A stretch of DNA of 64,000 nucleotides from Metopolophium dirhodum (Eukaryota; Arthropoda; Insecta; Hemiptera; Aphididae). Positions 34,211 to 47,819 of this stretch are shown in pieces. The position numbers were made by a program, and so were the translations under genes. Below the pieces are notes generated by a model. It did no database searches. It saw only the letters and a program-made list of their open reading frames with translations, and was not told where the DNA came from. Location of the stretch: assembly GCF_019925205.1 (NCBI RefSeq), contig NC_083562.1:8804001-8868000 (forward strand). The letters run 5' to 3'. Position 1 is the first letter of the stretch. The number at the start of each line of letters is the position of its first letter.

Positions 34211-37200
34211 TTACCCAAATGTAGCTCCTTGGGGTTTAAATGGGCTTGTTTGTTGTGGTTGACCAAATCCTGGAGTGGTTGGAGACACAAAACCAGTGTT
34301 TTGATTTTGCGCTATATTACCAAAGCTTGGAGAAGTGTTTTGAGTCGCAAGAGAAGCAAATGCAGTCGATGGCTGTTGAGAAGCTGAACCAAATCCAAAA
34401 TTCCCAGCTATTATAACAATTTATTACAAAGGTAATGAAAATGAAAAATTCTCAATAAACTAAAATAAATTCTGGATCTGTAGTTAGTTGTTTAACAATA
34501 ATAATAACAACAATAACAAGAACAATTTTACAATCCATCATAATCAAATTCAATAGTTATCTATTGCCTTGAAAATAAAATCCAAATAAAATCATTAATT
34601 GATTCTGATTAAACCAAATGGCCTAATACTAAATTAATTATTATACTTTATATATATATATATATATATATACATAAAATGAATTACTTTATTAGTATAT
34701 TGTACAATGTATATCAAATAAATCTAAATTACAGCTATTAGCACTATAAAATATTGACATGGTATCAACAAAACTCAACCGTTGTGACCAAAATAACAAA
34801 TACTAATAACTTTTATTTTTTTTATTTTACATAGAAAGCCTCCATTACAAAGGAATAACTAATAAGTGATAATACCTATAATAAACTAATCTCTGTATAG
34901 CATTATTTGCCAACCAACTTCTCAAGCGATATTATTATAGTTTAGTACCGAATATAATAATTTGTGGCTATATTACCAGTTTTGTGGAAAACGCAAAATC
35001 ATAATTTATATTTTAATTTATTCAGAATTTATTTACAGAATTCAACAAAACATCCATTAGGAAAGTAAATGCATTAAATCCTTTGGTAAAATCTGTATTT
35101 TACAACAACCTATGAACAATTTTTAATACATAATTGGAAAAAACAAGGTTGCAAGTCTTTGTTGACTATCCAGGGGGGGAGGGGGTGGAACGATACTGTT
35201 CATTAATTAACATTGAATTGACCGTTGGCTTGATTGAATTTAAGAATAATGAATTAAATAATTTATCTATATGACATAATATTAAAATTGGTCGATAGTT
35301 GAGAACATTAAAACTATTCACAGATTTAAAGAAAGGTTTAACTATGCTAACCTAATATTTCAGGATATACACCTTCATGCAACGATTTACAAAATAAAAG
35401 CCATAATGTGTAGGATTATGCTGAATATATAATAATAATAATAATAATAGCATTCACCAGATAGTCCATCGATACCAATTGACTTATCACCACACAATTT
35501 ATATAGATCAGAATCAATTACTTATATAAAAAAAAAAACAATTACTAGACAGATCATACAACACAAGTGGGTCACGCAGTTGACTACAACTCATACAGTC
35601 ATCGGTTCAATTCATAGCAAAGTGCAAACAATTTGTGTGGTTCTACACAATCACCAAGTTCCCGTGCTGTCGTCTGATTACATCATCCGGTTTCCAACTA
35701 GGTCCCACTCCACCGCACATGTCTCCTCTTGGAGAAGGGGGGGGGGGGGGGGGTAGTATCATGCATATAATGATATATTTATAGATAAATAAATCACATG
35801 ATCTCCCTACTACTCACTTGTGATAAGCATTGACAAAGACATTGAAGTAGTTTCAATTAACAAATACAGAAAATAAAAATAAAATGCTATAAATAATATT
35901 CAATAAATTATGCCACATGGGGAGGATAAAGACGCAAAAAGTTTGCCACTATGCTGCGATACCACGTAAAACATTACCATGTATATAATATTATGTTCAC
36001 CAAAGATATTGATTAGTACACTATAATGTAAGTTATAAGTTTGAATATATAGTACCGTTTTGTCCAAATGTTGGAGCTGTTGATCCAAAGGTTGCAGCTC
36101 CTCCAAACACAGGTGTTTGATTAAAACCCGATGATTTTTCATAAGTAGTTCCTAAAAATTAAATTGATATAATAATTGAATAGCAGAATAAAATATTAAA
36201 AAATCAATATTATATACATACCCATACTACCAAACATGGGTGGAGATCCAAAACCTAAATTATTTGATTGACCAACCATAGCGGGACTACCAAATCCGGT
36301 ACTGGCAGTAGCACCAAATCCAGAATTTGGTACTCCGAAACCTGTATTGGGTGTACTAGAACAAATAAAATTATTAAGTTGGCTAACAGGTAAATGTTAA
36401 CATTTAAAGCTATGTAACTGCATCATAAATTATAAAATATATTGGTCTGGATTCAAGTTTAAAAAAAAGTAAATAACATTTAATAAATGTATAAGTCCTG
36501 TAACTTGTATTTACCTTGCAGCTGGTTGGCCAAATACTGATTTTTGGTTAGAAAACAACGATGGTGTACTTGAAGGAGTTTTATTAACAGCAAAAGGATT
36601 GGCAGCTGGGGCAAAGCTATTTGCTGGTTGAGATGGATTACATGCTGGTTGGCCAAAAAGAGACATATTGCCAAATGCTGATCCAGGAGAACTAAATCCT
36701 AATGAAGGTTGACCAAATGATGATTGGTTAGCAGCAGCAGCTACTGATCCGAATAATCCACTAGATGCAGCTGTTGTTGAAGGAGACCCAAAAAGAGACG
36801 ATGTTGTACTAGTTGTAACTGGCGCTCCAAAAACAGATGACGTGTTTGTGGATGCTGAACCGAATATTGAACCGGATGATGCAGGAGCAGTTGGATTACC
36901 AAATATTGAAGAACTTGTTGTAGCAGGATTGGCGGAACTACCAAATATTGAAGAACTTGTTGTTGCAGGAGCAGCTGGATTACCAAATATTGAAGAACTT
37001 GTTGTTGCAGGAGCAGCTGGATTACCAAATATTGAAGAAGTTGTTGTAACAGGATTGGCGGGATTACCAAATATTGAAGAACTTGTTGTAGCAGGATTGG
37101 CGGGATTACCAAATATTGAAGAGCTTGTTGTTGCAGGAGCAGCTGGATTACCAAATATTGAAGAAGTTGTTGTAACAGGAGCACCAAACGCTGTCGTCTG

Positions 37201-40200
37201 AGCTGGAGATCCAAAACCACTAGTAGTATTTGTTGTTGTAACCGATCCAAACATAGAAGACACGGTAGTTGTAGATGGTGTGCCAAATATAGACGGAGTA
37301 CTTTTAATCGGGTTTCCAAAGATTGATGATGAGGTTGTAGTAGATGAGGCACCAAAAATTGAAGGTGCCATACTTGTATTGCTTGGTGATCCAAATATTG
37401 AAGAAACATTGGTTGTACTTGTAGTAGCACCAAAAATGGAAGGGGCAATAGTTGTACTCGTAGGTGTACTGAAAATCGAAGGGGCACTAGTTTTGTTAGT
37501 AGGAGTGCTAAAAATTGATGCTTGGCTTGTTGTGATAGTTGAATTTCCAAAAATACTTGTAGTACTTGTTGAGTTGATAGGCGTACCAAACATTGAAATA
37601 TTTGTTGTTGGGATTTCAAAAATTTGTGAACTGCTCGCAGTAACCGGAAATTTTGGAGACTCTTCATTTTCTGGAGTAATTGGTTCAGATATAATTGGAG
37701 TTGGACTTTCAGAAACTTGGGAAGTGGTTTCAGTAACACTGTTTTCTACAGTTGTTGATATAGTACTAAAATCAAGGGCAGTTTTAACAGTTCCAAAGCT
37801 GGACGATACTGTGGAGGAATCTACTGGCTCACTAACTATAGGAACTGTTTTTTGTGGATGTGAAAAATTAAACGACGCTGTCACTGTGGTAGTTGGTATG
37901 GAAGTAAAAGAGGATTTGGTTTCTGATTCTGTAGTTTTTAAAACACTATCTTTGGATGCGTTAAAACTGAATGTTGAAAATGAAGTTGTATCTGGGTTTG
38001 TTGGTTTTGAACTAAACTTGAATGTAGTTAATGTTGCATCTTTTTCTGAAACTGTTTCTTGTTTATTCTTTGATTTATTTTCAGTACCAAATCCAGAAAA
38101 TATACTTGAAGATTCTGAGGGTTTTGGTGTTTCAAAACTTAATGGTATATCATTTGGATTGTCCATTTTATTTTTAATAGAACCAGCAAAATCAAAGTTC
38201 ACTGTACCGGTAGATTTTTGTACAGTTGTTTCTGATTTTGCTGTAGATACTTGGGAAAAATTAAATGGCATTTTTTCTTTTGCTTCTGTTGTTCCTGAAA
38301 TAATATCTAAAGTAGAATTATTGGACACCATATTACTAGAACTACTGAAATTTATAGGTGTAGCCGTTAATGATTTTAAACTAAAATCTACAGGATCTCT
38401 AGTAGAAACTGCAGTACTAGTCACATTATTAGCAAACAATGGATTAACAGAACTAAAAACAATTGGGTCTTTAGTGAAAGCCTTATAATCAAATTTATTT
38501 GAGAAATCATTTGGTGCAACTGGCTTAGGAGTTGATGAATTATCCATTGGATTCCAGACAGTATTTGTAAGCAAAGGTTTAGACCCCAATGCAAATCCTG
38601 GAGTAAAAGTAGCTACAGATATTGGGGTTACTCCATTTATTTGTTGTGTGGTTGGTATTATTAAAGGCTTTTGGAATTGTGTCAAATCAAGCTGCGATGT
38701 TGATTGTAAATTATTATCTGTGACATTCTGTTCATTAGCATTATAGTTTTTGCTCAATAATGTAGACGGTTGTGGTAAAGTAGACACAAAACTATCTTTT
38801 GTCACAAAAGGCATGTAATCAATTTTTTTTTCATGCATTTTTGGTTTTGATACCGGTTTTAAAGGTGTGCTACACACAGGTCTGCTGAGATCTATATTTG
38901 CATATTGGGATCTGGTTATTTTTGTGCGCCTTGTTTTAAAATCTTTCAACCATTCTTGAAGTTTATTAACTTTGGAATCTGAAAGTGCTCTTTGATTGGC
39001 CGATAATACAGAGTACTTTTTTGCAACATTATATGAATTAATAGCAGACACTCCGTCTTTGTCTAAAGTAATTTTTAATAACTGTTCTGAAAGTTTTGAT
39101 AAGCCAACATCACTATGGAATAAATGTATAAAATAAAAATATCATATTATATTAGATTATGAAAATTAAAAAAATAAACATTTACTAACCGAGACTCATT
39201 TAATTTAGAAGTATTTTGCACAACATCAGGTGCTAACGACAATTTTTTAAATGTTCTATATTTCATTTCTTCTACAGTATTATATAGAAAATTAATCTTC
39301 TCCTTTAGTTTGTTCACTATATTTGTATTTACGACCAATGATTTATATATAGTTTCCAAACAAGGTATTTTCAACTCCCTAAAATTATAAAATAATAAAG
39401 GATGTTTAAATAATCCAAGTTAATAAAAGCTACAACTTACTTATTATTTGGATTATAACTATCATATCTAGCTTTCAATTGATCGTCAACATGTGTCAAT
39501 TGAGTTTCGATGTAGTATAATGTACGTTCTATATTGTCAAAAAGTGTTTTACTAAATGGTTCATCACTATCATTTCTCAATAGACATTTAAATCTTAACA
39601 GAAAATTAATAATATTAATTTAACTTAAAAAGCGCAATTTTTTTTTTTAAATTCATTACTTTGGATTTTTTAAAAAGAATATACGAGATTTTGAGTCCTC
39701 GACCCAAGCAATAGAATCTAATACCGCTTTTTGAAGAGCTTTACTTTCCACCCACTGTGAGCGATTGGTTTCATTCAATTCTTTAAAAAACGAGTCCAAT
39801 GATGTCCATTTTTTCATAAGTATTTCTTTATCTTTTTCATTGCCAATCTATTAATATTAATGAAAAATGGACACTTCAATAAATATAATATTACATTAGA
39901 TGAGATTTTTCTTACCTTAAGCTTACTAGTATTTAATGATAATTTCAAGATATCCTCTAATTGTAATTGGAATATTTGTACATCTTCCAACACTTCTTTT
40001 AACATAACTTGACTTACAGTTTCATCTGTTGATGTATTTTTATCAGGATTTGTTTGATTTAGAGTATTTTGTACAGGTGTAACAGTTTCAGTATACACTT
40101 CGGGAATGTTTGGTTTGACTACTGAAATTGTTGGTGTATCCACTAATATTAAATTATAAAATTAATGATTATCATTAATCACATATACAGGTATAGAATA

Positions 40201-43200
40201 ATCATGATAAAAAAAGATTACATATTTGTGGTTGTTCAACTTGAGAAGTAGTTGATGTTTCTAAATAGCTGGCAAGCACCGATTCATTATGATCTCCTCT
40301 GGCTTTTTCATCACTGCATAAAAAACATTATCGATTAATGTGAAATTATAGGAGACCAATACAAATAATAGTAAAAGCTGAAGTAAAACAAATAAAAAAC
40401 CAGAGAAGGCACAATGCCATATGGTAGGTTTCAAATGTATTTCATAATAAAACAAAAAAATGAATCTACTTTGTTTTTAGTTTAGAAAAATTGTCATTAC
40501 ATGATAATATCGACGTCCCAGATCAAAACTGCAACAACTCGAGATATAACAAATCCGAGTTTTGTACACCATCTTATAAACTGATGATATCTTATAGATT
40601 TCAGTTCAAGAACGCAATAAAATATAGTTAAATTATTGATTGTGAGAGAGCATTTTCAATATTATAATTTACAATATGTTACATAGAGAAACAATATAGA
40701 AAACACATTATACCAATATTTTGAGTTGTTACAATTTTGAACTGGGGCGTCGATATATCATATTTTTCTTTGAATTCATTTCATATTTTAGACTGAAGTT
40801 TCAACTTTTGTCATAAGTCTGTGCATATTTTATTATTATCTCAAATTTCCTTTAAAGGTCCCTCCGTTTCACTCATACATCATCATATTATTTTGAAGTT
40901 CAGATTAATTATGAAATTTCAAACTTTGAAGTGTGTTAGACAAAAACAGAAAATCACAGTATCGAATCCCCTTAACAGTATAAACTAAACTATTTTATTA
41001 AAATAAATCTTAACAAAATTAAAATATTATAATTATAGTTAGCTATTTACTTACACAACATCTATTATTTCTACTATTTCAGCCACATTTTGTTCAATTT
41101 CTTCAATATTATTCTACAAAAAAAAATTAATAATTTATTTCATAACATTTTGAAACCATTTATAAGTAAACAACTAAAACAAATTTCATGCAATTAACAT
41201 GTAATATTCTTAACACAAATTCAAGTTTGTTTCAAATTGTATACATTTGAATTAGCATACAGTTTACAAAAGTTTAAATAATAATAAAAAAAAATCTATC
41301 AATTGAATAATATATCTTAAATATAAATTATAATATAATATGTTAAGAGGACGCTACCCGTGCATTTGTTGTTTCCGTTTTATACACGTACGACAGCAAG
41401 TTTTCATTCACTAGTTTGATTGTGTGCTGTTATTAGTTTTGATGTTAGAGTGAATTGAACGATTATCAAACTTTTAGGTAAGAACATTATCTATGCTTAA
41501 GCTTAAGTTCAATATTTCAATTTTCAAGCAAGATATGTGAATTTATAATTTGTAATATTTCACATACCCATTTTTCGATTGAAAATTAAAAATTGAAAAA
41601 TCTCCGAATCTTAAGCACAAATAATGTTTTTACCTAAAACTTTGATAATAGGTAAAATTCACTCTAATATCAAAACTAAAAGCACACAATTGAAACTAGT
41701 GAATGAAAATGTGCTATGTCGTACGTGTGTAAGACGGAGACAACAAATACATGGGAAGCTTATACACAATTTTTTTTTTTTAAATAGGCACTTTACTAAT
41801 ATTTTAACATATTATACTGCAACCAATACACCAAACAGTTTTTATAAAATAAATTACAAAGTATATAATGATAATACTTAATTGCAGAACATAATATTAT
41901 ATATTATGTAGGTATGTTAATGTATACTTTGATTACTATTTAATAATTTAAATTCACACAAGTCTGATATTATATAATTAAAAAATAATTAAACAAGTAG
42001 GAATCAATATTCACAGTTATTACTAATTGATATTATAATTAATTTGGAAATTTGTTCTTTTATGTCAATAGCAAAAAATTTGGAAATCAAATGTTAATCA
42101 ATAGTTTTCTCTCCTCATGAAAAGTAAAACTAGTAAAATAAACATTATTTGAACAAAGAGATGATGTCAGCACAATATTTTTTTTCTATGTCAGACCTTA
42201 CACTAATAGACTGGCCTTGCCTAAAATAGAGTAGCTGTAGTAGCCGGTCTGACACAGCAGTGATATGCAGTATAATCACATCAGTGTTGTCATTCTCCGT
42301 CGAGTACATATATAATAATTATTATGGTGCAGTCACAAGCCACACATGAAGAGCGCGCTCTATCGATGACCGTTCTACGTGTATAAATGGCCAGTCTATT
42401 AGTATAAGGTCTATGATCTCAGACCTACAGACCACATAAATGAAACACGTTCACGAAAAAAACATTAGTTATGATTTTTGAATTGTCTTTGAGTAAGAAC
42501 ACATATTAAACAATTATAGAAAATAATATTTTTGAAGTTTTGATGTATAAGCTTAATATTTTAGATTCTGAGCGAAGCGATGAATGTATTGATTTTACAA
42601 TGATGTTTTTTTTTTTATTATTTTATTATTACTTTTTGTCTGTCATCACCTTTTAGGACAGTAAAAGTGCTTGGATTTTCTTCAACAGTAACTTTTCTGA
42701 TAGGAAAGTGAATCTAGTTAGTACTTAGGGGGGTCACAAGTAAAAATTTCCCAGTAGTTTTCAAAAGCAACATGAAAAACAAAACAAAAATTAAGGAAAA
42801 ACGGGAATTATTATGCAAAATCTGTTTTAGAAAATCGATTTTGGTTTTTGATGCAACTCTAAAACAAATAACCATAGGTATATGAAATTTTGACTGAATG
42901 TTTATATTAGCATTTTCTATACACCATAACATTTTCCAAATATTTTGAACTGTTTACGGACATTTTTCAGTTTCCATTTTTTTTAGTTTTTTTTTCTATA
43001 AATATCAATACAATTTTATTTGTTGTGTAAAAAAGCTTGAAAATTTAATAGAAGGCTCCTAGATTATCATTTAAAAGGCAGATGACAAAACTTAAAAATG
43101 ATTAGTCCCAGTTTTTAATTATAAGCATTTGAAGTTCAAATATTGATAAAATATAGAAAAATCACCAAATTATTTTGAGTTGAGAATTCATAAAAAATTT

Positions 43201-46200
43201 TCTTTTTAAATCTAAGATTTGAAAATGTAATACAAGATTATCCATAAGTTTGTCTACCTTTATCAAAAAAAAAAAAAATGTCTACAAGAAAATCAAATTA
43301 AATTTTTATGGGCATTTGAAATTTATATTTTTACATTTGATATTCTCTCGATTTCTCATGTAACAATTTTGCTATTTTGTTGTTATTCAAAAATAAATAA
43401 CTGTAGATACATGAACATTTCACTGAATGTTTATATTTTCATTTTCTATACACGATATAATTTTGAAAATATTTTGACTCTTTTTGAGCTGTTTACAGAC
43501 ATTGTCAGTTTTCAATTTTTTTAATTTTTCTTTCTATAAACATCAATAATTATTATAGGTTCCTGATATATTGTTACAATAGCAATTAAGAAATATTAAA
43601 AATACATAGGGACAATTTTTTTTTATAAGCATTTAAAGTTCAATTTTTAACAAAATTGATCAAATTTAAAATTTAATAATTATTTTGTTGTTAAAAATTT
43701 ATAAAATGTTCAACTTTTATAAGTAAGGATTGAAAATTGAAAACAAGGCTCCATGTAAATAGCTTATTTATAAATTACTTTATTCACAATAATATCATCA
43801 AATATACTTGGTAATATCATAGGCTGACTGACCGTTTTCGCTCAGAATCGTTTATCTTATACAATGATATTATATCTTTGAATTCAAATTTAACACCATT
43901 CATTACAGTGACCCACTTGTAACCTACTGAATAGCAGAGCGACATCCACTTATCCACCTTTTTATTATTTTACTTAAAATTTTTTTTTGTAAAATTAATA
44001 AAATTATAAATTGGTTGTAGACAATATTTAGACAAATCAATATGTCAAACACTCACCAATATATATCTCAATATTTTTTTTAATGGGTAATTTTACTCAA
44101 GATTATTTAAAAATATGAATGATTTTGTGTGAACGCAGTCTGTTTGTATTAGACATGACCCAGAGAGAAAAAATAGTAATATCCCCTTAATGATTAACTT
44201 GATGTTAAAATGCTTATACCTAAATTCTAAAGGCAAAATATTTAAATTATGGATTGTGTGAGGGACAATTAAGACGTCACTCGATTTCAAAATTAAAGTA
44301 GTTATAACTAAGTAATTTAAAAAAATTATAAAATATTAAAATATTTAATTAACATAATTTATGCTTACTATTTTAGAATTGGTAGTAAATAACTGAGAGA
44401 CTATATTATCTGATATTTCTGTTGGTGGTTTACATATATTTTTGTAGTCAGTTAACTGATTTTCAATATGATACATAAATAATATACCATCACTTGATAA
44501 TACACATAATACTGGCATTGGTTCAAGAAATATTTCTTCATTTGATTTAGATACTGTAACAATTTTCATTTTAATAAGATTATTTAAAAATAAAATAGAA
44601 AAAATATAAAATATATTTACATTGTTTTATTTGCATTTGAGAAGAAAGATCTAATGACATTCCTAAAGGATACATCTGTTTATCAAGTCTGTATGGTAAC
44701 TCTGGTCTTGTTTCTAACACCCAACATTGCCATTGGTTTTCATTATTTATTCCCATAACACCAATTTCTGTACAATTTGAAGAAGCGACAAATAGAAGAT
44801 TCCTAAAAAGCAAATTAATAAATTATGTCAAGATATAGAACTACATTATCAAGTCTAATTTACCAATTTTGTTGAAATATTGTATAATATTGATTTAATC
44901 TATACTGTTCAGAATTCATCACAACATATTGTTCAAAGTTAATAAATTCCACTGGTGCATTTTTTGGTGTGTTGAGAATATAAAGATCTATAGAATATAA
45001 ATAAGGATTAAAACATTTTAAACAAGATATAATAACTTACTTAATTGATTATCTGTGTTATCCACAAAATCATAAACAACTGCAAATTGAAAATTTGATA
45101 TCCATTTTATTTTAATAGGTTTTACATTTCCCGTTACATCGGTTGGTGGTAAATACTGCTTCATAGCTTTGAGTTCAGGTTTATACTGTGTTAAAGACCC
45201 ATTAGAACTACCAATTATTATTTGTTTTCCTTTAGGGCTCCAACTCAAACATCTAAAAAATATATTTTAATAATGAAATAAATAAAATAAGCCTAATACC
45301 GTGTCAATTTACATACAGTGTACTTGATTGTGGTGGTAAACTGACAACATTATACATTCCACCATCTTTCAACTCTATAATATGCAAGGATCCATCAGAC
45401 AAACAGCATGCCAAAGAATTTTGAACACCTGGATTCCATGACATGTCTATTACATGTGATTCCTGGATAGCTGTAAGCTCAACAAATGCTAACGGAGAAA
45501 CGCAATTCTGAAATGAAGTGTTGGGTTATGATTATGATTATAATAGTAATAATAATATAATAACTATTATTATATTTTACTTTTGAAATTAAATCCTCAA
45601 CATTGTAAATAGTTATTGAGGTTTTTGAATTTGAAATTCCCGCAACTGCTATATATGCTTCATCACAATTAAGGTCTAAAAAGTTTGGGGTATAATCTAA
45701 TTCTATTTCACGTCTTAAAAAATCTGTCAATGTATTTTTTTCAACGCCAAAATCGCCAACTAGATGACGAACATGTTTCATTGAAATAACTAAACAAAAT
45801 TTAAATATTCATTAAAGTAATACAACTCTTATGCCGAGTTTCTTAAACAAACACTAAACAATTAATGAAACAATAGTTAGTCCTTTGAAAATGATTGATC
45901 CATTAAATTTTAGTAAACCAATAAATAAATTAACTTAAACTTTAACTTGGTGTTAATATTAAATTTAATTTAAGTATTTTGACAGTTGAAAAATTCAGTT
46001 TAACTCCTACAGGCAATTATAAAAATAAAACAAAATAATTACATGGTTAGGTAAATTAAAAAAGTAATAATGGTTTGTCAATAGTTTAGATCACATATTA
46101 ATGCTTTTATAAATGACTATATAAAATATCATTAGTAGAATTTGAATTTAAATGCAAACGTAGGCAATGCTATAAAAAAATTATAATTTCCATTTCATAA

Positions 46201-47069
46201 AAAATACTAAGATAATTGGGAAATTTTAATTTAGATTACTGATTCAATATAGCCTTTAAATACTAATATATTTATGGTAAGTTGTTAGACTTAATTAAAA
46301 AAGTTGTGATACCTAAGATCATGACTAAATAAACAGGCATGTCAGCTAAAATTTCATTTTCGCTATCGTTGCACATGTTCCTCAGAAATGGAATAAATAA
46401 TATAAAATGTATAATGTAGATTATTATTATAATGTACAATTTTAGCGTTTATTCCAAGTCTGGGGAACATTTTATCACAATTTTATGCGCAGTGTTTTTA
46501 AGCTGACATGCCGGTTTATTTAGTCATGCCTAAGATATAGGTTATTTAAAAACTAGAATTTTAAAATGTTATTATACATGAAAAGTTATATAATTTTTAT
46601 ATTGATCTAACTACTTACATTCAGATATTATTTGTAAGTATTACTAAAATAACAACAATACTATATATTGAAAATCAAACTTCTAATAATAAATAAATCA
46701 CAAAAATTAAAGATGATAAGGTAGGTACTATGAATATTATGTATTTTACAATAAAAAAAATAAATTGTAAAACCAATTGCATCTAAAATTCAATAAATTT
46801 TTTAAATTTAATTCTTTATAAAAGAAAATTATATATCGTACTGCAAAGCTGATTGGGAGAAGCAACAATAGTTATTCCATATCGGTTAGAACTGATGATC
46901 ATGGCAGTAGATGTGTCAAATTGGTGTCCTTCATTGAAAACACGAAGATTGCAGAATGCCGAACACTTAAAATCCTATAAAAAAAACAATATAAAAACTA
47001 TATTTTTACACTAAATTAAACTGATTGTACCAAAACATCAACACAGGATCCTTTAACGTGTGTACTCAT
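34211..47069 (-). CDS. Nup214: Nucleoporin Nup214 (18 exons, 1735 aa)
   Basis: Nup214 sits on the cytoplasmic face of the nuclear pore, binding the Dbp5/DDX19 helicase and export receptors. Exons (5' to 3'): 47069-47031, 46974-46842, 45789-45581, 45507-45317, 45252-45041, 44987-44864, 44802-44621, 44553-44369, 41113-41055, 40313-40222, 40142-39916, 39847-39660, 39593-39441, 39378-39190, 39112-36515, 36355-36222, 36151-36056, 34407-34211. All junctions are GT-AG and phases agree. Exons 1-8 give the beta-propeller (MIISSNRYGITIVASPN; LCLSWSPKGKQIIIGSSNGS; LEPMPVLCVLSSDGIL). Exons 9-14 are acidic and coiled-coil-like. The large exon 15 and the last three hold the FG domain (SIFG, GFG, LFG repeats), ending GATFG. 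Human Nup214 is about 2090 aa, so this is somewhat shorter. Intron 8 (3.2 kb) contains several repeats. Confidence 0.94.
34648..34672. repeat. TA microsatellite
   Basis: A run of about 12 TA dinucleotides in the last Nup214 intron. Confidence 0.9.
35165..35530 (-). pseudogene. Degenerate LINE reverse transcriptase fragment in Nup214 intron
   Basis: On the minus strand, broken frames show LYKLCGDKSIGIDGLSGE, a typical non-LTR RT entry motif, then CKSLHEGVYPEIL and a NYRPI-like LNYRPILI. Many stops and shifts; an old insertion inside the last Nup214 intron. Confidence 0.65.
35565..35760. other. Possible tRNA-derived SINE or TE edge, G-run
   Basis: GTGGGTCACGCAGTTGACTA followed about 25 bases later by CGGTTCAATTC looks like pol III A- and B-box spacing. 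The stretch ends in an 18-G run near 35738-35755. Only one copy is visible here, so the SINE interpretation is weak. Confidence 0.3.
36892..37185 (-). repeat. 42-bp coding minisatellite in Nup214 FG domain
   Basis: Seven tandem 42-bp units (plus-strand word CCAAATATTGAAGAACTTGT) encode repeats of PAxPxTTSSSIFGN. Variants fall into two alternating types (GGAGCAGCT versus GGATTGGCG), which suggests unequal exchange within the exon. Confidence 0.9.
41343..41762. mobile_element. 420-bp foldback MITE in Nup214 intron 8
   Basis: The left arm from TTAAGAGGACGCTACCCGTG pairs with a right arm containing GTACGTGTGTAAGACGGAGA. Inner pairs include TTTTCATTCACTAGTTT and TTTTGAT(G/A)TTAGAGTGAATT. The left end has TTAA; the right end is slightly decayed (CTTAT). 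Same outer family as 4784-5224. Confidence 0.8.
42195..42410. mobile_element. 216-bp MITE in Nup214 intron 8
   Basis: A 22-bp terminal inverted repeat, ACCTTACACTAATAGACTGG plus CC at the left, matches GGCCAGTCTATTAGTATAAG plus GT at the right with one mismatch. A single similar end (GGTCTATAACAGTAAGAGGT) occurs near 55530-55550. No ORF. Confidence 0.78.
42560..43958 (+). mobile_element. 1.4-kb non-coding repeat, copy 2
   Basis: Same boundaries, internal order and internal duplicated segment as 30303-31676, in Nup214 intron 8. It has diverged by scattered substitutions and indels. The short frames seen in both copies are not conserved as protein. Confidence 0.82.
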
Positions 47070-47819
47070 TTTGATGTTGCTCTTAGAATTAAGTTAAACT
47101 AAAGAACAAACTGAAAATCAAGCAAGTGTCATATTGTAAAGATATTCAAATAATGGAAATAGTTCAAAACATAAGTTGAAACCACAGACAATTAATTTAA
47201 ACTAACTTTTACCACAGACAATTTAAATTCAAAAATCAAAGTGCATGCTGAATGCTATAATAAAAATTAAATTGTAACGACACCAAGTCACCAACCATCA
47301 TCGGCATCATCATCACGGCAACACGACCGGTTATTACTTATTATCAAAATATTTCTGAATATTGTACACTGTATAGTCTGAAAATATACTTGGTACATGG
47401 TATACCCATAGACAAGTATACCATACACATATTATTTTGTCAATTCGTCGTCATGGAAGAGATCATGAAACGCTTGTAACTGAACTAAACACAGACAATA
47501 AACATATGTTACTTTTACCCGCCATTTCAATCCTTTTTATCATTCACCTATAAAAAAAAAAAGAGTATAATTTGACTAATAAATATTAAATAATAGTCAT
47601 TCATGTTTTATACTATACTCATCTGGCTTCGACGCTTTGTGCTTCGTAGTTCGTTATTTACTTTTGAATTAACGTTAAGTTGAAATTTCCAATTATTTGA
47701 TCCATATCTTTACGTTTGTCAATTCGCTCATTTTATTATTGTCTTAGTAGGTATACACGCGTTCGATACAAGTTATCAATATCGCTTGATAGTTTTTAAA
47801 TTGTATTCACGATTTCAAC
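47070..47819. promoter_or_regulatory. Shared divergent promoter region, Nup214 / DNAJC9
   Basis: The start codons of Nup214 (47069, minus) and DNAJC9 (47820, plus) face away from each other across 750 bp containing no other gene. It should hold both promoters and 5'UTRs. No TATA box could be assigned with confidence. Confidence 0.6.

Noticed and set aside
36741..37739. A 332-codon Leu/Gln-rich minus-strand ORF
   Set aside because: It is a frame-shifted reading of the Nup214 minisatellite exon; the real frame is supported by splice phases on both sides.
37280..38488. A 402-codon plus-strand ORF opposite the Nup214 FG exon
   Set aside because: It is the antisense of Ser/Thr/Phe-Gly codons in the large FG exon; repetitive Val/Ile/Glu composition follows from the complement, with no domain.
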